Below, piece by piece: positions 46,201-55,078 of a DNA stretch of 64,000 nucleotides. Location: assembly GCF_003628555.1 (NCBI RefSeq), contig NZ_CP021731.1:1-64000 (forward strand). The letters run 5' to 3'. Below the pieces are notes generated by a model, which saw nothing but the letters and a program-made list of their open reading frames with translations, searched no databases and had not been told where the DNA came from. The first letter of the stretch is position 1, and each line of letters begins with the position of its first letter. Made by a program: the position numbers and the translations under genes. This DNA comes from Azoarcus sp. DN11. GTDB lineage: Bacteria > Pseudomonadota > Gammaproteobacteria > Burkholderiales > Rhodocyclaceae.

Positions 46201-48999
46201 CACACCGGCATCGCGATGCGCGCCTACGCCGACTCGCTGGGCAAGCCGACGGCTGCGGTCGCCGAACCTGTCGCCCGTTACCGCGCCATGGCCGCCCCGG
46301 CGATCGAGATCCGCCACGCGCGCGAGCACAACCTGAAGAACGTCAGCCTGACGATCCCGCGCGACCGCTTCACCGTCATCACCGGCTTGTCGGGCTCGGG
46401 AAAATCCACGCTCGCTTTCGACATCGTCTTCGGCGAAGGCCAGCGTCGCTACCTCGAATCGCTCAACGCCTACGCGCGCCAGTTCGTGCAGCCGGCGGCC
46501 CGCCCCGACGTCGATGCGCTATTCGGCATTCCGCCGACGGTCGCGATCGAGCAGCGCGTCAGTCGGGGCGGCAGGAAGAGCACGGTCGGCACGCTGACCG
46601 AGATCCAGCCCTTCCTGCGCCTGCTGTACGTGAAACTCGGCACGCAGTACTGCCCGAAGTGTGATGTGCCGGTGTCGCCGCAGAGCTTCGACGCGATCGC
46701 GGCGCAGATCCTGCGCGACTACCGCGGCGCGTCGGTCGAACTGCTCGCGCCGCTGGTGACGAACCGCAAGGGCCTGTACACCGCGCTCGCGAAGTGGGCC
46801 AAGGGCAAGGGTTTTGCGCAGCTGCGCGTCGACGGCGACTACCTGCCGACCGCGAAATGGCCGCGGCTGGACCGCTACGTCGAGCACACCATCGAGCTGC
46901 CGGTCGGCATGGTCGTCGTCGGACCCGAGCACGAGGCGGTGCTGCGCACGCAGTTGGCGGAAGCGCTCGAGCACGGCAAGGGCGTCGTCAAGGTGCTGCA
47001 GCTCGGCAAGGTCGGCGCCCAGCCGCACACCTTCTCGACGCTGCGCGCCTGCCCCTCCTGTGGCGACAGCTTCCCGGAGCCGGATCCACGCCTGTTCTCG
47101 TACAACGCCAAGCACGGCTGGTGCGAGAGCTGCTACGGCACCGGCCAGCGCACGATCGGCCGCGTCGAGGACGCCAACGAGCTGGATCTCGCCGACACCG
47201 AACAGGTCACCGACGAAGTCTGCCCGACCTGCGACGGCGCGCGCCTGAATCCGGTCGCGCGCGCGGTGCGTTTCCGCGATCTCGGCATCCATGAACTCTC
47301 CGCGCAGCCGGTCGCGAAAGTCGCAGGTTTCTTCGAGACTCTGCAGCTCGAAGGCCGCGAGACCGACATCGCGCGCGACCTCGTCGCCGAGATCCGCGGC
47401 CGCCTCGACTTCCTGCAGCAGGTCGGCCTCGCCTACCTCGCGCTCGACCGCGGCGCACCGACGCTCTCCGGCGGCGAAGCGCAGCGCATCCGCCTCGCCG
47501 CCCAGCTCGGCTCCAACTTGCGCGGCGTGTGCTACATCCTCGATGAACCCACGATCGGCCTGCACTCGCGCGACAACCGCATGCTGCTCGACACGCTCGA
47601 AGCGCTGCGTGACCGCGGCAACACGCTGCTGGTCGTCGAGCATGACGAGGACACGATCCGCCGCGCCGACCACGTCATCGACCTCGGCCCCGGCGCCGGC
47701 GTGCGCGGCGGCGAAGTCGTCGCCGAAGGCACTTTGCCCGACCTGATGGCGGCGCCGCAATCGGCGACCGGCGCCTGCTTCCGCGCGCCGCTGCAGCATC
47801 CGATGCGCCCGCCGCCGGCGATCGTCGCCGATCACCCCTTCCTCGTCGTGAAGAACGCCACGCTGCACAACCTGCAGGCGGTCGACGCGCGCCTGCCGCT
47901 CGGGCGCCTGACGGTCGTCACCGGCGTCTCCGGCTCGGGTAAATCGACGCTCGCGCGCGACGTGATCCACGCCAGCCTGCACGCCCTGCTCGGCGACCCC
48001 GACGCGCAGCGTGCCCGCCGCCGCGGCGAAGCGCAGACGAGTGCCGCGGAGCCGGTCGGCTGCGACCGCATCGAAGGCTGGCAGGCCGTCGGCCGCGTGC
48101 TCGAAGTCGACCAGACGCCGATCGGCAAGACGCCGCGCTCCTGCCCCGCGACCTACGTCGGCTTCTGGGACGCGATCCGCAAGCTCTTCGCCGAGACGTT
48201 CGAGGCCAAGACGCGCGGCTGGAACGCGTCGCGCTTCTCCTTCAACACCGGCGCCGGGCGCTGCCCGGTATGTGAAGGCCAGGGCCAGACCACCGTCGAG
48301 ATGAGTTTTTTGCCCGACGTGAAGCTGCCCTGCGACGCCTGCGGCGGCGCGCGCTTCAACCCGGAGACGCTGACCGTACGCTGGCGCGACAAAACGGTCG
48401 CCGAAGTGCTGGCGATGCCGGTCGACGCGGCCGTCGACTTCTTCGCCGCGCACCCGTCGATCGCCCACCCGCTGGCGCTGCTGCAGGATGTCGGCCTCGG
48501 CTACCTCACGCTCGGCCAGCCCAGCCCGACGCTCTCGGGCGGCGAGGCGCAGCGCATCAAACTCGTCACCGAACTTGCGAAAGTGCGCGGTCGTGCGGGC
48601 GAGAGTGCCAAGACCGGCGGCCGCCCGCTGCCGCCCGAAAAGCACACCCTCTACGTGCTCGACGAGCCGACCGTGGGCCTGCACATGGCCGACGTCGACA
48701 AGCTGATCCGCGTGCTGCATCGCCTCGCGGATGCCGGTCACACCGTGCTCGCGATCGAGCACGACCTCGACGTGATGGCCGAGGCCGACTGGCTGCTCGA
48801 CCTCGGCCCGGAAGGCGGTGACGGCGGCGGGCGCATCGTCGCGCAGGGGCCGGTCGCGGACGTGTGCGCGACCGCCGGCTCGCACACCGCGACCATCCTC
48901 GGGGAATTTCTCGCGAGCCGCGCGGTTAAGGAGGAAGGTGCCGTCGCCGCGGCGCCGCGCGGCAAGGGAAGCACGAAGAAGGCGCGGAAGGCCTCATGA
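43261..48999 (+). CDS. uvrA: Double-length excinuclease ABC subunit UvrA
   Basis: 1912 residues, about twice normal UvrA. It is a tandem fusion with four Walker A motifs: GVSGSGKSS near residue 32, GVSGSGKST near 678, GLSGSGKST near 1041 and GVSGSGKST near 1554. There are also four LSGGE signatures and four zinc-type CxxC clusters (CRGCG, CPTCTGSG, CPKCD, CPVCEGQG). UvrA recognises bulky DNA lesions as a dimer, so this chain may act as a covalent dimer. Such long forms occur in betaproteobacteria, often beside a normal UvrA elsewhere. Residues about 425-450 are encoded by a 22-bp inverted repeat (44537-44611), an unusual linker. The cytochrome b561 gene overlaps the stop codon (ATGA). Confidence 0.93.
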   Translation: MSDRIRIFGARQNNLKNLSLDIALNELTVVTGVSGSGKSSLVFDTLYAEGQRRYVETFSPYARQFLDRMDKPQVDRIEGVPPAIAIDQTNPVRTSRSTVGTMTELTDHFKLLYARASKLYCRGCGQEVRRDDPDSVHAALAERCAADDPRLVLTFAVPVPKNFTEDEVTQLLNQQGYTRIHSRDSGNGGDVLNVVQDRFRFSNAERSRVIEAVETAMTHGHGRLAVRAQGEGGETVWRFSRDLHCADCDIHYSDPTPGLFSFNSPIGACDTCRGFGRVIGVDFSLVIPDESKTLAEGAVKPWQTASYRECQDDLAKMAKKYGVAMDVPFRDLPPEHRQWLLEGDPEWKSWEASWPRKWYGVRHFFDWLETKAYKMHIRVLLSRYRSYTECPACKGARLKPEALLWRLGEKAATETAQANENTPQGAADAGAFGARRPPRVQRAPEAPVAAADRSPHLAAEKPGLAIHELMAHPVSRVRDFIARVELPSGLDEATELLLGEIRSRLDYLANVGLAYLTLDRQSRTLSGGEVQRINLTTALGTSLVNTLFVLDEPSIGLHPRDIDRILAVMTRLRDAGNTLVVVEHDPQLMSAADRLLDIGPGPGERGGQIVAYAPPAQLAADPASLTGAYLAGKKRVDAGRRPRPVDKADPVLRLVGAREHNLRELDIDIPLGKLVCVSGVSGSGKSTLIQDVLYPALAKHFGHGTEAPGAFARLEGLEQISGVVMVDQSAIGKSARSNPVSYVGAWDAIRALFAALPEAKTRGYTPGTFSFNSGTGRCPTCTGSGFEHVEMQFLSDVYLRCPDCDGKRYRSEVLELQWRDRSVSDVLDMTVSEALAFFADQPAVQAALAPLADVGLEYLKLGQPVPTLSGGEAQRLKLAGHLAEAAKLSGKKSRTKSQSGRLLFLFDEPTTGLHFEDVATLLRAFEKLLDAGHALVVIEHNLDVLLAADWLIDLGPEGGEDGGELVVAGTPHTVMGCAASHTGIAMRAYADSLGKPTAAVAEPVARYRAMAAPAIEIRHAREHNLKNVSLTIPRDRFTVITGLSGSGKSTLAFDIVFGEGQRRYLESLNAYARQFVQPAARPDVDALFGIPPTVAIEQRVSRGGRKSTVGTLTEIQPFLRLLYVKLGTQYCPKCDVPVSPQSFDAIAAQILRDYRGASVELLAPLVTNRKGLYTALAKWAKGKGFAQLRVDGDYLPTAKWPRLDRYVEHTIELPVGMVVVGPEHEAVLRTQLAEALEHGKGVVKVLQLGKVGAQPHTFSTLRACPSCGDSFPEPDPRLFSYNAKHGWCESCYGTGQRTIGRVEDANELDLADTEQVTDEVCPTCDGARLNPVARAVRFRDLGIHELSAQPVAKVAGFFETLQLEGRETDIARDLVAEIRGRLDFLQQVGLAYLALDRGAPTLSGGEAQRIRLAAQLGSNLRGVCYILDEPTIGLHSRDNRMLLDTLEALRDRGNTLLVVEHDEDTIRRADHVIDLGPGAGVRGGEVVAEGTLPDLMAAPQSATGACFRAPLQHPMRPPPAIVADHPFLVVKNATLHNLQAVDARLPLGRLTVVTGVSGSGKSTLARDVIHASLHALLGDPDAQRARRRGEAQTSAAEPVGCDRIEGWQAVGRVLEVDQTPIGKTPRSCPATYVGFWDAIRKLFAETFEAKTRGWNASRFSFNTGAGRCPVCEGQGQTTVEMSFLPDVKLPCDACGGARFNPETLTVRWRDKTVAEVLAMPVDAAVDFFAAHPSIAHPLALLQDVGLGYLTLGQPSPTLSGGEAQRIKLVTELAKVRGRAGESAKTGGRPLPPEKHTLYVLDEPTVGLHMADVDKLIRVLHRLADAGHTVLAIEHDLDVMAEADWLLDLGPEGGDGGGRIVAQGPVADVCATAGSHTATILGEFLASRAVKEEGAVAAAPRGKGSTKKARKAS
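44537..44611. repeat. In-frame palindromic segment inside uvrA
   Basis: CCGCCGACGCGGGGGCTTTC then GG (44537-44558) is nearly the reverse complement of 44590-44611 (CCGGAAGCCCCCGTGGCGGC then GG), 19 of 22 matching, with a 31-nt loop. It lies in a variable linker of the first UvrA half and is translated as part of the protein. It looks like a REP-like element captured in frame. Confidence 0.55.
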
Positions 49000-49691
49000 G
49001 CGGACAACGCAGGATCCTGCTGTGGGATCTCCCCACGCGCTTCGCGCACTGGCTGCTGGTCGCGCTGGTCGCGGGCGCGGTCGTCACCGTGAAGATCGGC
49101 GGCAACGCGATGGAGTGGCATGGCCGTCTCGGGCTCGCGATCTTCGGCGTCGTCGTGTTCCGCCTCGCGTGGGGACTGGTCGGCTCGACCTATGCCCGCT
49201 TCGCGCACTTCCTGCCCACGCCCGCCGTGCTGCGCGCCTACCTGCGCGGCCACTGGCGCGGTGTCGGCCACAATCCGCTCGGCGCGCTGTCGACGGTCGC
49301 GCTGCTCTCGCTGATGGCCGGCCAGGCTCTCGCCGGCGCGTTCTCCAACGACGACATCACGTTCTACGGCCCGCTCTACCAGGCGGTGTCGAGCGAGCTG
49401 TCGGGCTGGATCAGCGGCCTGCACCGCAAGGGCGAGTGGCTGGTGTACGGGCTGGTCGCGCTGCACATCGGCGCGGTGATGTATCACACGCACGTCAAGA
49501 AGGACAACCTGATCCGGCCGATGATCACCGGCGTCAAGGCGGTCGAGGATCCCGCCGTCCCGCCTGCGCGCGGCGGCGGACTGGTCGCGCTGGTCGTCGC
49601 CCTCGCGCTCGCCGGGCTCGCGGTGTGGGCGGTGTCCGGCGGGTTGCTTCCGCCGCCCGCCCCCGTGCCGCCCGCCACGACGCCCGCCTAG
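48996..49691 (+). CDS. Cytochrome b561-family membrane protein
   Basis: 231 residues with four main membrane segments (about 12-35, 41-60, 95-112, 145-165) and a fifth at the C-terminus before a Pro-rich tail. Likely haem ligands are the His in RFAHWLLV, in EWHGRLG and in ALHIGAVMYHTHV. The family accepts electrons from quinol or soluble carriers. It overlaps the uvrA stop by 4 nt, so it is probably co-transcribed. The partner is perhaps the thioredoxin-like protein encoded 94 bp downstream, but this is a guess. Confidence 0.8.
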   Translation: MSGQRRILLWDLPTRFAHWLLVALVAGAVVTVKIGGNAMEWHGRLGLAIFGVVVFRLAWGLVGSTYARFAHFLPTPAVLRAYLRGHWRGVGHNPLGALSTVALLSLMAGQALAGAFSNDDITFYGPLYQAVSSELSGWISGLHRKGEWLVYGLVALHIGAVMYHTHVKKDNLIRPMITGVKAVEDPAVPPARGGGLVALVVALALAGLAVWAVSGGLLPPPAPVPPATTPA

Positions 49692-49785
49692 TAAGCGCCC
49701 GCGGGTCGCCGCCGATTGACCCGCGTCAATGAGGAGGGTCGCGCCACGGACGATGCTTGCGGTCACGCAAGATCAGGGGGTGACG

Positions 49786-50334
49786 ATGGCAGGTGCAGGA
49801 CCCGGCGGTTTCCCGCGCGACGATGACAAGCTTGCCGCACGGCTCGCACGGCTCGCAAGGCTCGCAAGGCTCGCGCGGCACGCTCGCGGCGCCTTCGTGC
49901 TCGTCGCGGCCCTCGCCGGCACGGCCTTCGCCGCGTCCGATCTCGCCGACCTCGGCGCTGCCCGCAGTGCCGCGCGTGCGGCAGACGGCCAGCCCGCGGT
50001 GGTGGTGCTGTGGACCCCCGGCTGCCTGGCCTGCCGCAAGTCGCTTGCCGAGCTGGAGCGCTTTACCGCGATCGCCGCGCAGGACGGGGTGGCCGTGCGC
50101 ACCCTCGTGCCTGCTGCGCAGCATGCCGACGCCCGGCGCCTGCTCGCCGAGCGGGGCATCTCGCTGCATCTGGCGGCCGCCGACGACCAGCTCGACACCA
50201 CCTCGCAGCGCCTCCTGCTCGACAATGCGCTCGCCTACGCGATCGACCGCGAGGGCCGGGTCGTCGCGACGCGCGGCGGCCTGCTTGCGGTGCGGGTTCT
50301 GGAAGGCTTGGCGCACGTGGCCAAGTCCCAGTGA
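49786..50334 (+). CDS. Thioredoxin-like protein with RLA repeats
   Basis: 182 residues from ATG 49786 with an AGGGGG ribosome binding site. An unusual Arg-Leu-Ala repeat (about 17-31) is followed by a hydrophobic helix (FVLVAALAGTAFAA, about 36-49) that serves as signal or anchor, then a thioredoxin fold with C-L-A-C in WTPGCLACRKS. The redox motif CLAC is not the usual CGPC. It is probably periplasmic or membrane-tethered. The RLA repeat arises from a 9-bp tandem repeat in the DNA (49837-49881). Confidence 0.7.
   Translation: MAGAGPGGFPRDDDKLAARLARLARLARLARHARGAFVLVAALAGTAFAASDLADLGAARSAARAADGQPAVVVLWTPGCLACRKSLAELERFTAIAAQDGVAVRTLVPAAQHADARRLLAERGISLHLAAADDQLDTTSQRLLLDNALAYAIDREGRVVATRGGLLAVRVLEGLAHVAKSQ
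49837..49881. repeat. 9-bp tandem repeat coding for ARL units
   Basis: Five units of GCACGGCTC/GCAAGGCTC/GCGCGGCAC in a row, in frame, encoding Ala-Arg-Leu. Unit copies 1-2 and 3-4 are identical. Such repeats can gain or lose units without a frameshift. Confidence 0.75.
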
Positions 50335-50362
50335 GCGCGCGCACGACCCGAACGAGGCCGTT

Positions 50363-51283
50363 TCACCCGTCCAGTTGTCCCCACGGCGGCACCGGCGCCA
50401 GTAGCGCGTCCAGTTCGTCCAGCAGCACCTTCACCTTCGGCAGGCGCGCCCGGCTCGGCATGTAGCACGCATAGAGATCGCGCCCGAAATCGATCAGCGG
50501 GCGGTAGTCGTGCAGCACCCGCTGCAGGCGTCCGTCCGCGAGTTCGCGGCAGCACAGGTAGGTCGGCAGGATCGCCAGACCGTGGCCGGCGAGCGCGGCG
50601 TCGAGGATGCTGCCGGCGTCGTTGAAGTGGATGCGGCTGCGCACCGGGATCGCGCATTCCTCGCCCTGCCGGTCGGCCAGACGCCACACGCGGTTGTCCG
50701 ACACCAGGAAGCTGAAGCACTGGTGATCCGCGAGCTCGCGCGGCGCCCCGGGCGTGCCGTGGCGGGCGAGGTAGTCCGGGGCCGCGCAGATGACGATTTC
50801 CATCGTGAAGATGCGCTTCGCGACGACGTCCTCGGGCGGGCTCTTGCAGAAGCGCAGCGCGAGGTCGATGCGGTCCTCGGCGAAGTCGACGAGGGCGTTC
50901 GTCAGGATCAGCTCGCAGTCGAGTTCGGGGTGGCGCGCCGTGAGCCGCGGCAGCAGCGGCGCGATCCACAGGCGGCCGAAGACCACGCTCGCGCTGATGC
51001 GCAGCAGCCCGCTCGGCACGTCGCCGAGGTTGCGCACCGCGACTTCGGTCAGTTCGACCGATTCGAGCGCGCGCAGCGCGTGCTGGTGGAACACCTCGCC
51101 CGACGGGGTGAGGAAGAGCCTGCGCGTCGAGCGGTCGAACAGGCGCACGCCGAAGCGCCGCTCGAGTTCGGCGATCTGCTTGCTGACCTGCGCGCGCGTG
51201 CAATCGAGGCGCCGCGCTGCGGCGGCCATGCTGCCGCTCTCGACGACCTTCACGAACGCATCCCAGCTCGCCAGCCAGCTCAT
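50363..51283 (-). CDS. LysR-family transcriptional regulator
   Basis: 306 residues with the N-terminal winged helix (WDAFVKVVESGSMAAAARRL; CTRAQVSKQIAELERRFGVR) and a C-terminal substrate domain. It is divergent from a thioesterase-like gene and an MFS transporter, which it probably controls. An inverted repeat GTCAA-N7-TTGAC (51299-51315) lies just upstream of its start. Effector unknown. Confidence 0.85.
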   Translation of the reverse strand: MSWLASWDAFVKVVESGSMAAAARRLDCTRAQVSKQIAELERRFGVRLFDRSTRRLFLTPSGEVFHQHALRALESVELTEVAVRNLGDVPSGLLRISASVVFGRLWIAPLLPRLTARHPELDCELILTNALVDFAEDRIDLALRFCKSPPEDVVAKRIFTMEIVICAAPDYLARHGTPGAPRELADHQCFSFLVSDNRVWRLADRQGEECAIPVRSRIHFNDAGSILDAALAGHGLAILPTYLCCRELADGRLQRVLHDYRPLIDFGRDLYACYMPSRARLPKVKVLLDELDALLAPVPPWGQLDG

Positions 51284-51298
51284 GTGTCAATCTCAGTT

Positions 51299-51315
51299 GT
51301 CAATATATTGTTGAC
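51299..51315. promoter_or_regulatory. Inverted repeat upstream of the LysR gene
   Basis: GTCAA-TATATTG-TTGAC in the 110-bp region between the divergent LysR and thioesterase genes. The A+T-rich core and position suggest the LysR operator. Confidence 0.5.
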
Positions 51316-51393
51316 GTACGGGCAACCATTATCGGCTTTTTGTTTCCGGATTAGTCGGTTAAATTGCGCCTCACATACGCTACGGTATCGATC

Positions 51394-52191
51394 ATGCACA
51401 CGTCCATCGTCCTCCCCGAAGCCTTCTTCGTGCCCCTCGGCGACGAGGCCTACCAGCCCACCGAGGCCACGATCGGCCCCTGGTCGGTTGAAAGCCAGCA
51501 CGGCGGCCCGCCGATTGCGCTGCTCGCGCAGGCGTTGCGCCGCTTTCCGTCCGAATTCGGGCTGGACATCGCGCGCATCACCTTCGAGATCCTCGGGCCG
51601 GTGCCGGTCGAGCCCTGCGAACTGAAGGTGCGCGTGCTGCGCCCGGGGCGGCGCATCGAACTGCTGCAGGCCGAGATGCTCGTGCGCGGCAAGCCGGTGC
51701 TGCTCGCGCATGCGTGGCGCGTCGAGCGCCTGCCCGCGAGTGCCGTCGCCGTCGCCGACCCGTTCGCGGTGCCGCCGCTGCCCGAGGCGCAGGCGCAGGT
51801 ATTCTTCCACGGCATCGACTACTTCCCCTACGCCGATGCGCTCGAATGGCGCTTCGCCGACGGCAGCTTCCTCGAACCCGGCCCGGCGACGGTGTGGGCG
51901 CGCCCGCGCATCCCCCTCGTCGCCGGCCGGCCCACCGACGGCATCGAGGCGCTGCTCCTGATCCTCGATTCGGCCAACGGTATCAGCGCCGAGCTCGACA
52001 TCCGCCACTGGACCTTCGTGCCGGTGGACCTCACGCTCAACATGCACCGCCATCCGCAGGGCGAGTGGTTCGGCATGGCCGCGCGCACCATCATCGATGC
52101 GGGCGGCATCGGCACCGTGACGACGGCGGTGTTCGATCTCGACGGCGCGCTCGGCCGCAGCCTGCACACGCTGTTCGTGCGGAAGAAGTAG
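51394..52191 (+). CDS. Acyl-CoA thioesterase-like protein
   Basis: 265 residues of the TesB-like double hot-dog family (thioesterase superfamily). GPWSVESQHGGPPIALLAQAL (about 28-48) is the first hot-dog helix region and WFGMAARTIIDAGGIGTVTT (about 222-241) the second, where the catalytic Asp usually sits. It starts 110 bp from the divergent LysR gene and is followed by an MFS transporter after 54 bp. It may hydrolyse an acyl-CoA whose acid is exported; substrate unknown. Confidence 0.72.
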   Translation: MHTSIVLPEAFFVPLGDEAYQPTEATIGPWSVESQHGGPPIALLAQALRRFPSEFGLDIARITFEILGPVPVEPCELKVRVLRPGRRIELLQAEMLVRGKPVLLAHAWRVERLPASAVAVADPFAVPPLPEAQAQVFFHGIDYFPYADALEWRFADGSFLEPGPATVWARPRIPLVAGRPTDGIEALLLILDSANGISAELDIRHWTFVPVDLTLNMHRHPQGEWFGMAARTIIDAGGIGTVTTAVFDLDGALGRSLHTLFVRKK

Positions 52192-52245
52192 TCGCCGCAT
52201 CCCCCGGCCCCGACCGACCCAAACAACAAAGACAGAGAACAGGAA

Positions 52246-53466
52246 ATGCTGCGATCCCTCAACAGCCGCGCCGCGCTGATCGTCACCCTCTCGGCCGCCG
52301 GCATTCTCATGGTGACGATGGGCGCGCGCCAGTCGCTGGGCCTGTTCGTGTCGCCGCTCAACACCTCCACCGGCTTGGGCATCGCGACGATCAGCTTCGC
52401 GCTCGCGGTCGGCCAGTTCATGTGGGGCGCGATCCAGCCGGTCGCCGGCGCCTTCGCGGACCGCTATGGCGCGGCGAAAGTGCTGGTGTGGGGCCTCGTG
52501 ATCCTTGCACTCGGCAGTGCGCTCACGCCCTTCATGGGTTCCGGCTTCGGGCTGGTGGTGTCGCTGGGCCTGCTCTCGGCGATGGGCGCCGGCGCCGGCA
52601 GCTTCTCGGTGCTGATCGGCGCCGCCGCGCAGCGCCTGCCGCTCGAGGCGCGTGGTACTGCGTCGGGCGTCATCAACGCCGGCGGCTCCTTCGGCCAGTT
52701 CGTGTTCGCGCCGGTGCTGCAGAAGCTGATCCAGTCGATCGGCTGGATGGGCGCGATGTGGTCGCTCGCGCTGATGACGCTCGCGGCGCTGCCGCTGGTG
52801 CGCGTGCTGGTCGATCCGAAGCACGCGACGCACCACCACGGCGCGCACGAGGACGCCGGCCTGTGGCGCACCGTGCGCCAGGCGATGGGCGACCGCAGCT
52901 ACCTGTTGCTGCACGCGGGCTTCTTCACCTGCGGCTTCCACATCGCCTTCCTCGTGACGCACCTGCCGGGCGAAGTCGACCTGTGCGGCCTGCCGCCGAC
53001 GGTCGCCAGCTGGTCGCTGGCGATCATCGGCCTCTCCAACATCGTCGGCAGCCTGTACGCCGGCGCCTCGGTGTCACGCTACCGCAGCAAGTACGTGCTC
53101 GCGGCGATGTACGGCTCACGCGCGCTGCTCGTCGCGGTCTACCTGATGGCGCCGAAGACCGCGCTGACCTTCTACCTCTTCGCCGCCGGCCTCGGCTTCA
53201 CGTGGCTCGCGACCGTGCCGCCGACCGCGGCGATCGTCGGCAAGCTCTTCGGCATCCGCTACCTCGGCACGCTGTTCGGGCTCACGCTGCTGTCGCACCA
53301 GATCGGCGGCTTCCTCGGCGCCTGGCTGGGCGGCATCGCGATCACGCGCTTCGGCGACTTCTCGTGGATGTGGTACGCGGACATGGCGCTCGCGACGATG
53401 GCGGCCATCGTCAACCTGCCGATCCGCGAGGCGCGGATACTGCGCCCGGCCGCGCAGCCCGCCTGA
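52246..53466 (+). CDS. MFS transporter
   Basis: 406 residues with about 12 membrane segments. The loop 2-3 signature is GAFADRYGAAKVLVWG (about 69-84), and the HHHGAHED linker lies between the two halves (about 191-200). It resembles oxalate/formate-antiporter or CynX-type carriers, which move small organic anions. It lies behind the thioesterase gene, both probably under the LysR regulator. A hairpin at 53487-53510 follows. Confidence 0.85.
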   Translation: MLRSLNSRAALIVTLSAAGILMVTMGARQSLGLFVSPLNTSTGLGIATISFALAVGQFMWGAIQPVAGAFADRYGAAKVLVWGLVILALGSALTPFMGSGFGLVVSLGLLSAMGAGAGSFSVLIGAAAQRLPLEARGTASGVINAGGSFGQFVFAPVLQKLIQSIGWMGAMWSLALMTLAALPLVRVLVDPKHATHHHGAHEDAGLWRTVRQAMGDRSYLLLHAGFFTCGFHIAFLVTHLPGEVDLCGLPPTVASWSLAIIGLSNIVGSLYAGASVSRYRSKYVLAAMYGSRALLVAVYLMAPKTALTFYLFAAGLGFTWLATVPPTAAIVGKLFGIRYLGTLFGLTLLSHQIGGFLGAWLGGIAITRFGDFSWMWYADMALATMAAIVNLPIREARILRPAAQPA

Positions 53467-53486
53467 TCGCCTGCGCCGCAACGAAA

Positions 53487-53510
53487 ATGGCCGCCTCGGT
53501 GGGCGGCCAT
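53487..53510. terminator. Bidirectional hairpin between MFS and htrA-type genes
   Basis: ATGGCCGCC (53487-53495) pairs with GGCGGCCAT (53502-53510) around a 6-nt loop. It lies between convergent genes and has A-rich flank AAAA at 53484-53487 but no long T run. Confidence 0.6.
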
Positions 53511-53578
53511 GCTTGCGTTCGCCGTACGTACCGGATAAGCGCGGCGCAGCGTGCATCGCTCCTCGATGCGGTAGGTGT

Positions 53579-55078
53579 TCAGCCGATGCGGATCGGTACG
53601 AAGATGCGCGCGCCGCCGCGCTGGATCAGCAGCGCGAAGCGGTTGCCGGCTTTTTCCATCATCTGGCGGAACGCCTGCACCGTCGTCACCGGCTGGTTGT
53701 TCACGGCCAGCACGACGTCGCCCTGCTGCAGGCCGGCCTGCGCCGCGGGGCCGTTGACGCGCTCGACCAGCAGGCCGCCGCGCACGCCGAGCTGCGCCGC
53801 CTCCTCGTTCGTCAGCGCCCGGCCCGCCAGGCCGAGCTTGCCGCCGGCATCCTCGCCGCGCGGCTTGTCGCCGCCGCCGCCCTGCGTCTCGGCTAGGGTC
53901 TCGGAACTCATCTCGCCGAGCGTCGCGCTGACCGTGCGGCTCTTGCCGTCGCGCCAGATCTCCAGCTTCACGCTCGTGCCGGGCCGCTTGTCGCCGATGA
54001 TGCGCGGCAGGTCGCCGGAATCGCCGACACTCGTGCCATCGACGCCGAGCACCACGTCGCCCGCCTTCAGCCCGGCCTTGTCGCCCGCGCTGTCGGGCTC
54101 CACGTTCGAGATCAGCGCGCCGCGCGGCGCCGACAGGCCGAAGGACTGCGCCAGTTCCTTGTCCATGCCCTGGATCGTCACGCCCAGCTTGCCGCGCTGC
54201 ACGCGGCCGTACTTGACGATCTGGTCCTTGACCTTCAGCGCCACGTCGATCGGGATCGCGAACGAGATGCCCATGAAGCCGCCCGAGCGTGAGTAGATCT
54301 GCGAGTTGATGCCGATCACCTCGCCCGACAGGTTGAACAGCGGTCCGCCCGAGTTGCCGGGGTTGATCGCGACGTCGGTCTGGATGAACGGGACGTAGTT
54401 CTCGTCCGGCAGGCGGCGTGCCTTCGCCGAGATGATGCCGGCCGTGACGGTGTTGTCGAAGCCGAAGGGCGACCCCACGGCGACCACCCATTCGCCGACG
54501 CGTGCGCGGTCCGCGTCGCCCATGCGCACGGTCGGCAGCCCGGAGGCGTCGATCTTCAGCAGCGCGATGTCGGTGCGCTTGTCGGTGCCGACCACCTTGG
54601 CCTTGAACTCGCGCTTGTCGATCAGCTTGACCATCACTTCCGTCTCGCCCTCGCCGACGACGTGCGCATTCGTCAGCACGTAGCCATCGCTGCTGATGAT
54701 GAAGCCCGAGCCGACGCCGCGCTGCACGCGCGGGCCGCGGTTGCCGTGCCCCGGCTGGCCGGGCTGGCCCGGCAGCGGCACGCCGAAGCGGCGCAGGAAG
54801 TCGTAGAACGGATCGTCGGGCGACAGGCCCGGGATCTCGTCATTGCCGCCCGGGCGCGCCTTTTCCTTCTGTGTGACGGCGATGTTCACCACCGCGGGGC
54901 CGACCTGATCGACGAGATCGCTGAAATCGGGCAGGCCGAAGCGGGTCGCCTGCGCCGCCTGTGCCGCCTGTGCCGTTGGTGCCGGATTCGCGGCCAGTGC
55001 GGCAGGTACCGCGAAGCCGTCGCCGAACGCGGCGCCGACACCGATCGCCAAGGCAGTCACGAGAATGGTCTTGCGCAT
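53579..55078 (-). CDS. DegP/DegQ-type periplasmic serine protease
   Basis: 499 residues. The signal peptide MRKTILVTALAIGVGAAFGD... ends near ALAA (about 30). The trypsin-like domain carries the triad H139 (TNAHVVG), D170 (TDIALL) and S243 (GNSGGPL), followed by two PDZ domains (about 290-370 and 400-490). It degrades or refolds misfolded envelope proteins, like DegP/DegQ/MucD. ATG 55078 is preferred; a longer frame begins at 55114. Which orthologue it is cannot be settled by sequence alone, so no symbol is given. Confidence 0.92.
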   Translation of the reverse strand: MRKTILVTALAIGVGAAFGDGFAVPAALAANPAPTAQAAQAAQATRFGLPDFSDLVDQVGPAVVNIAVTQKEKARPGGNDEIPGLSPDDPFYDFLRRFGVPLPGQPGQPGHGNRGPRVQRGVGSGFIISSDGYVLTNAHVVGEGETEVMVKLIDKREFKAKVVGTDKRTDIALLKIDASGLPTVRMGDADRARVGEWVVAVGSPFGFDNTVTAGIISAKARRLPDENYVPFIQTDVAINPGNSGGPLFNLSGEVIGINSQIYSRSGGFMGISFAIPIDVALKVKDQIVKYGRVQRGKLGVTIQGMDKELAQSFGLSAPRGALISNVEPDSAGDKAGLKAGDVVLGVDGTSVGDSGDLPRIIGDKRPGTSVKLEIWRDGKSRTVSATLGEMSSETLAETQGGGGDKPRGEDAGGKLGLAGRALTNEEAAQLGVRGGLLVERVNGPAAQAGLQQGDVVLAVNNQPVTTVQAFRQMMEKAGNRFALLIQRGGARIFVPIRIG

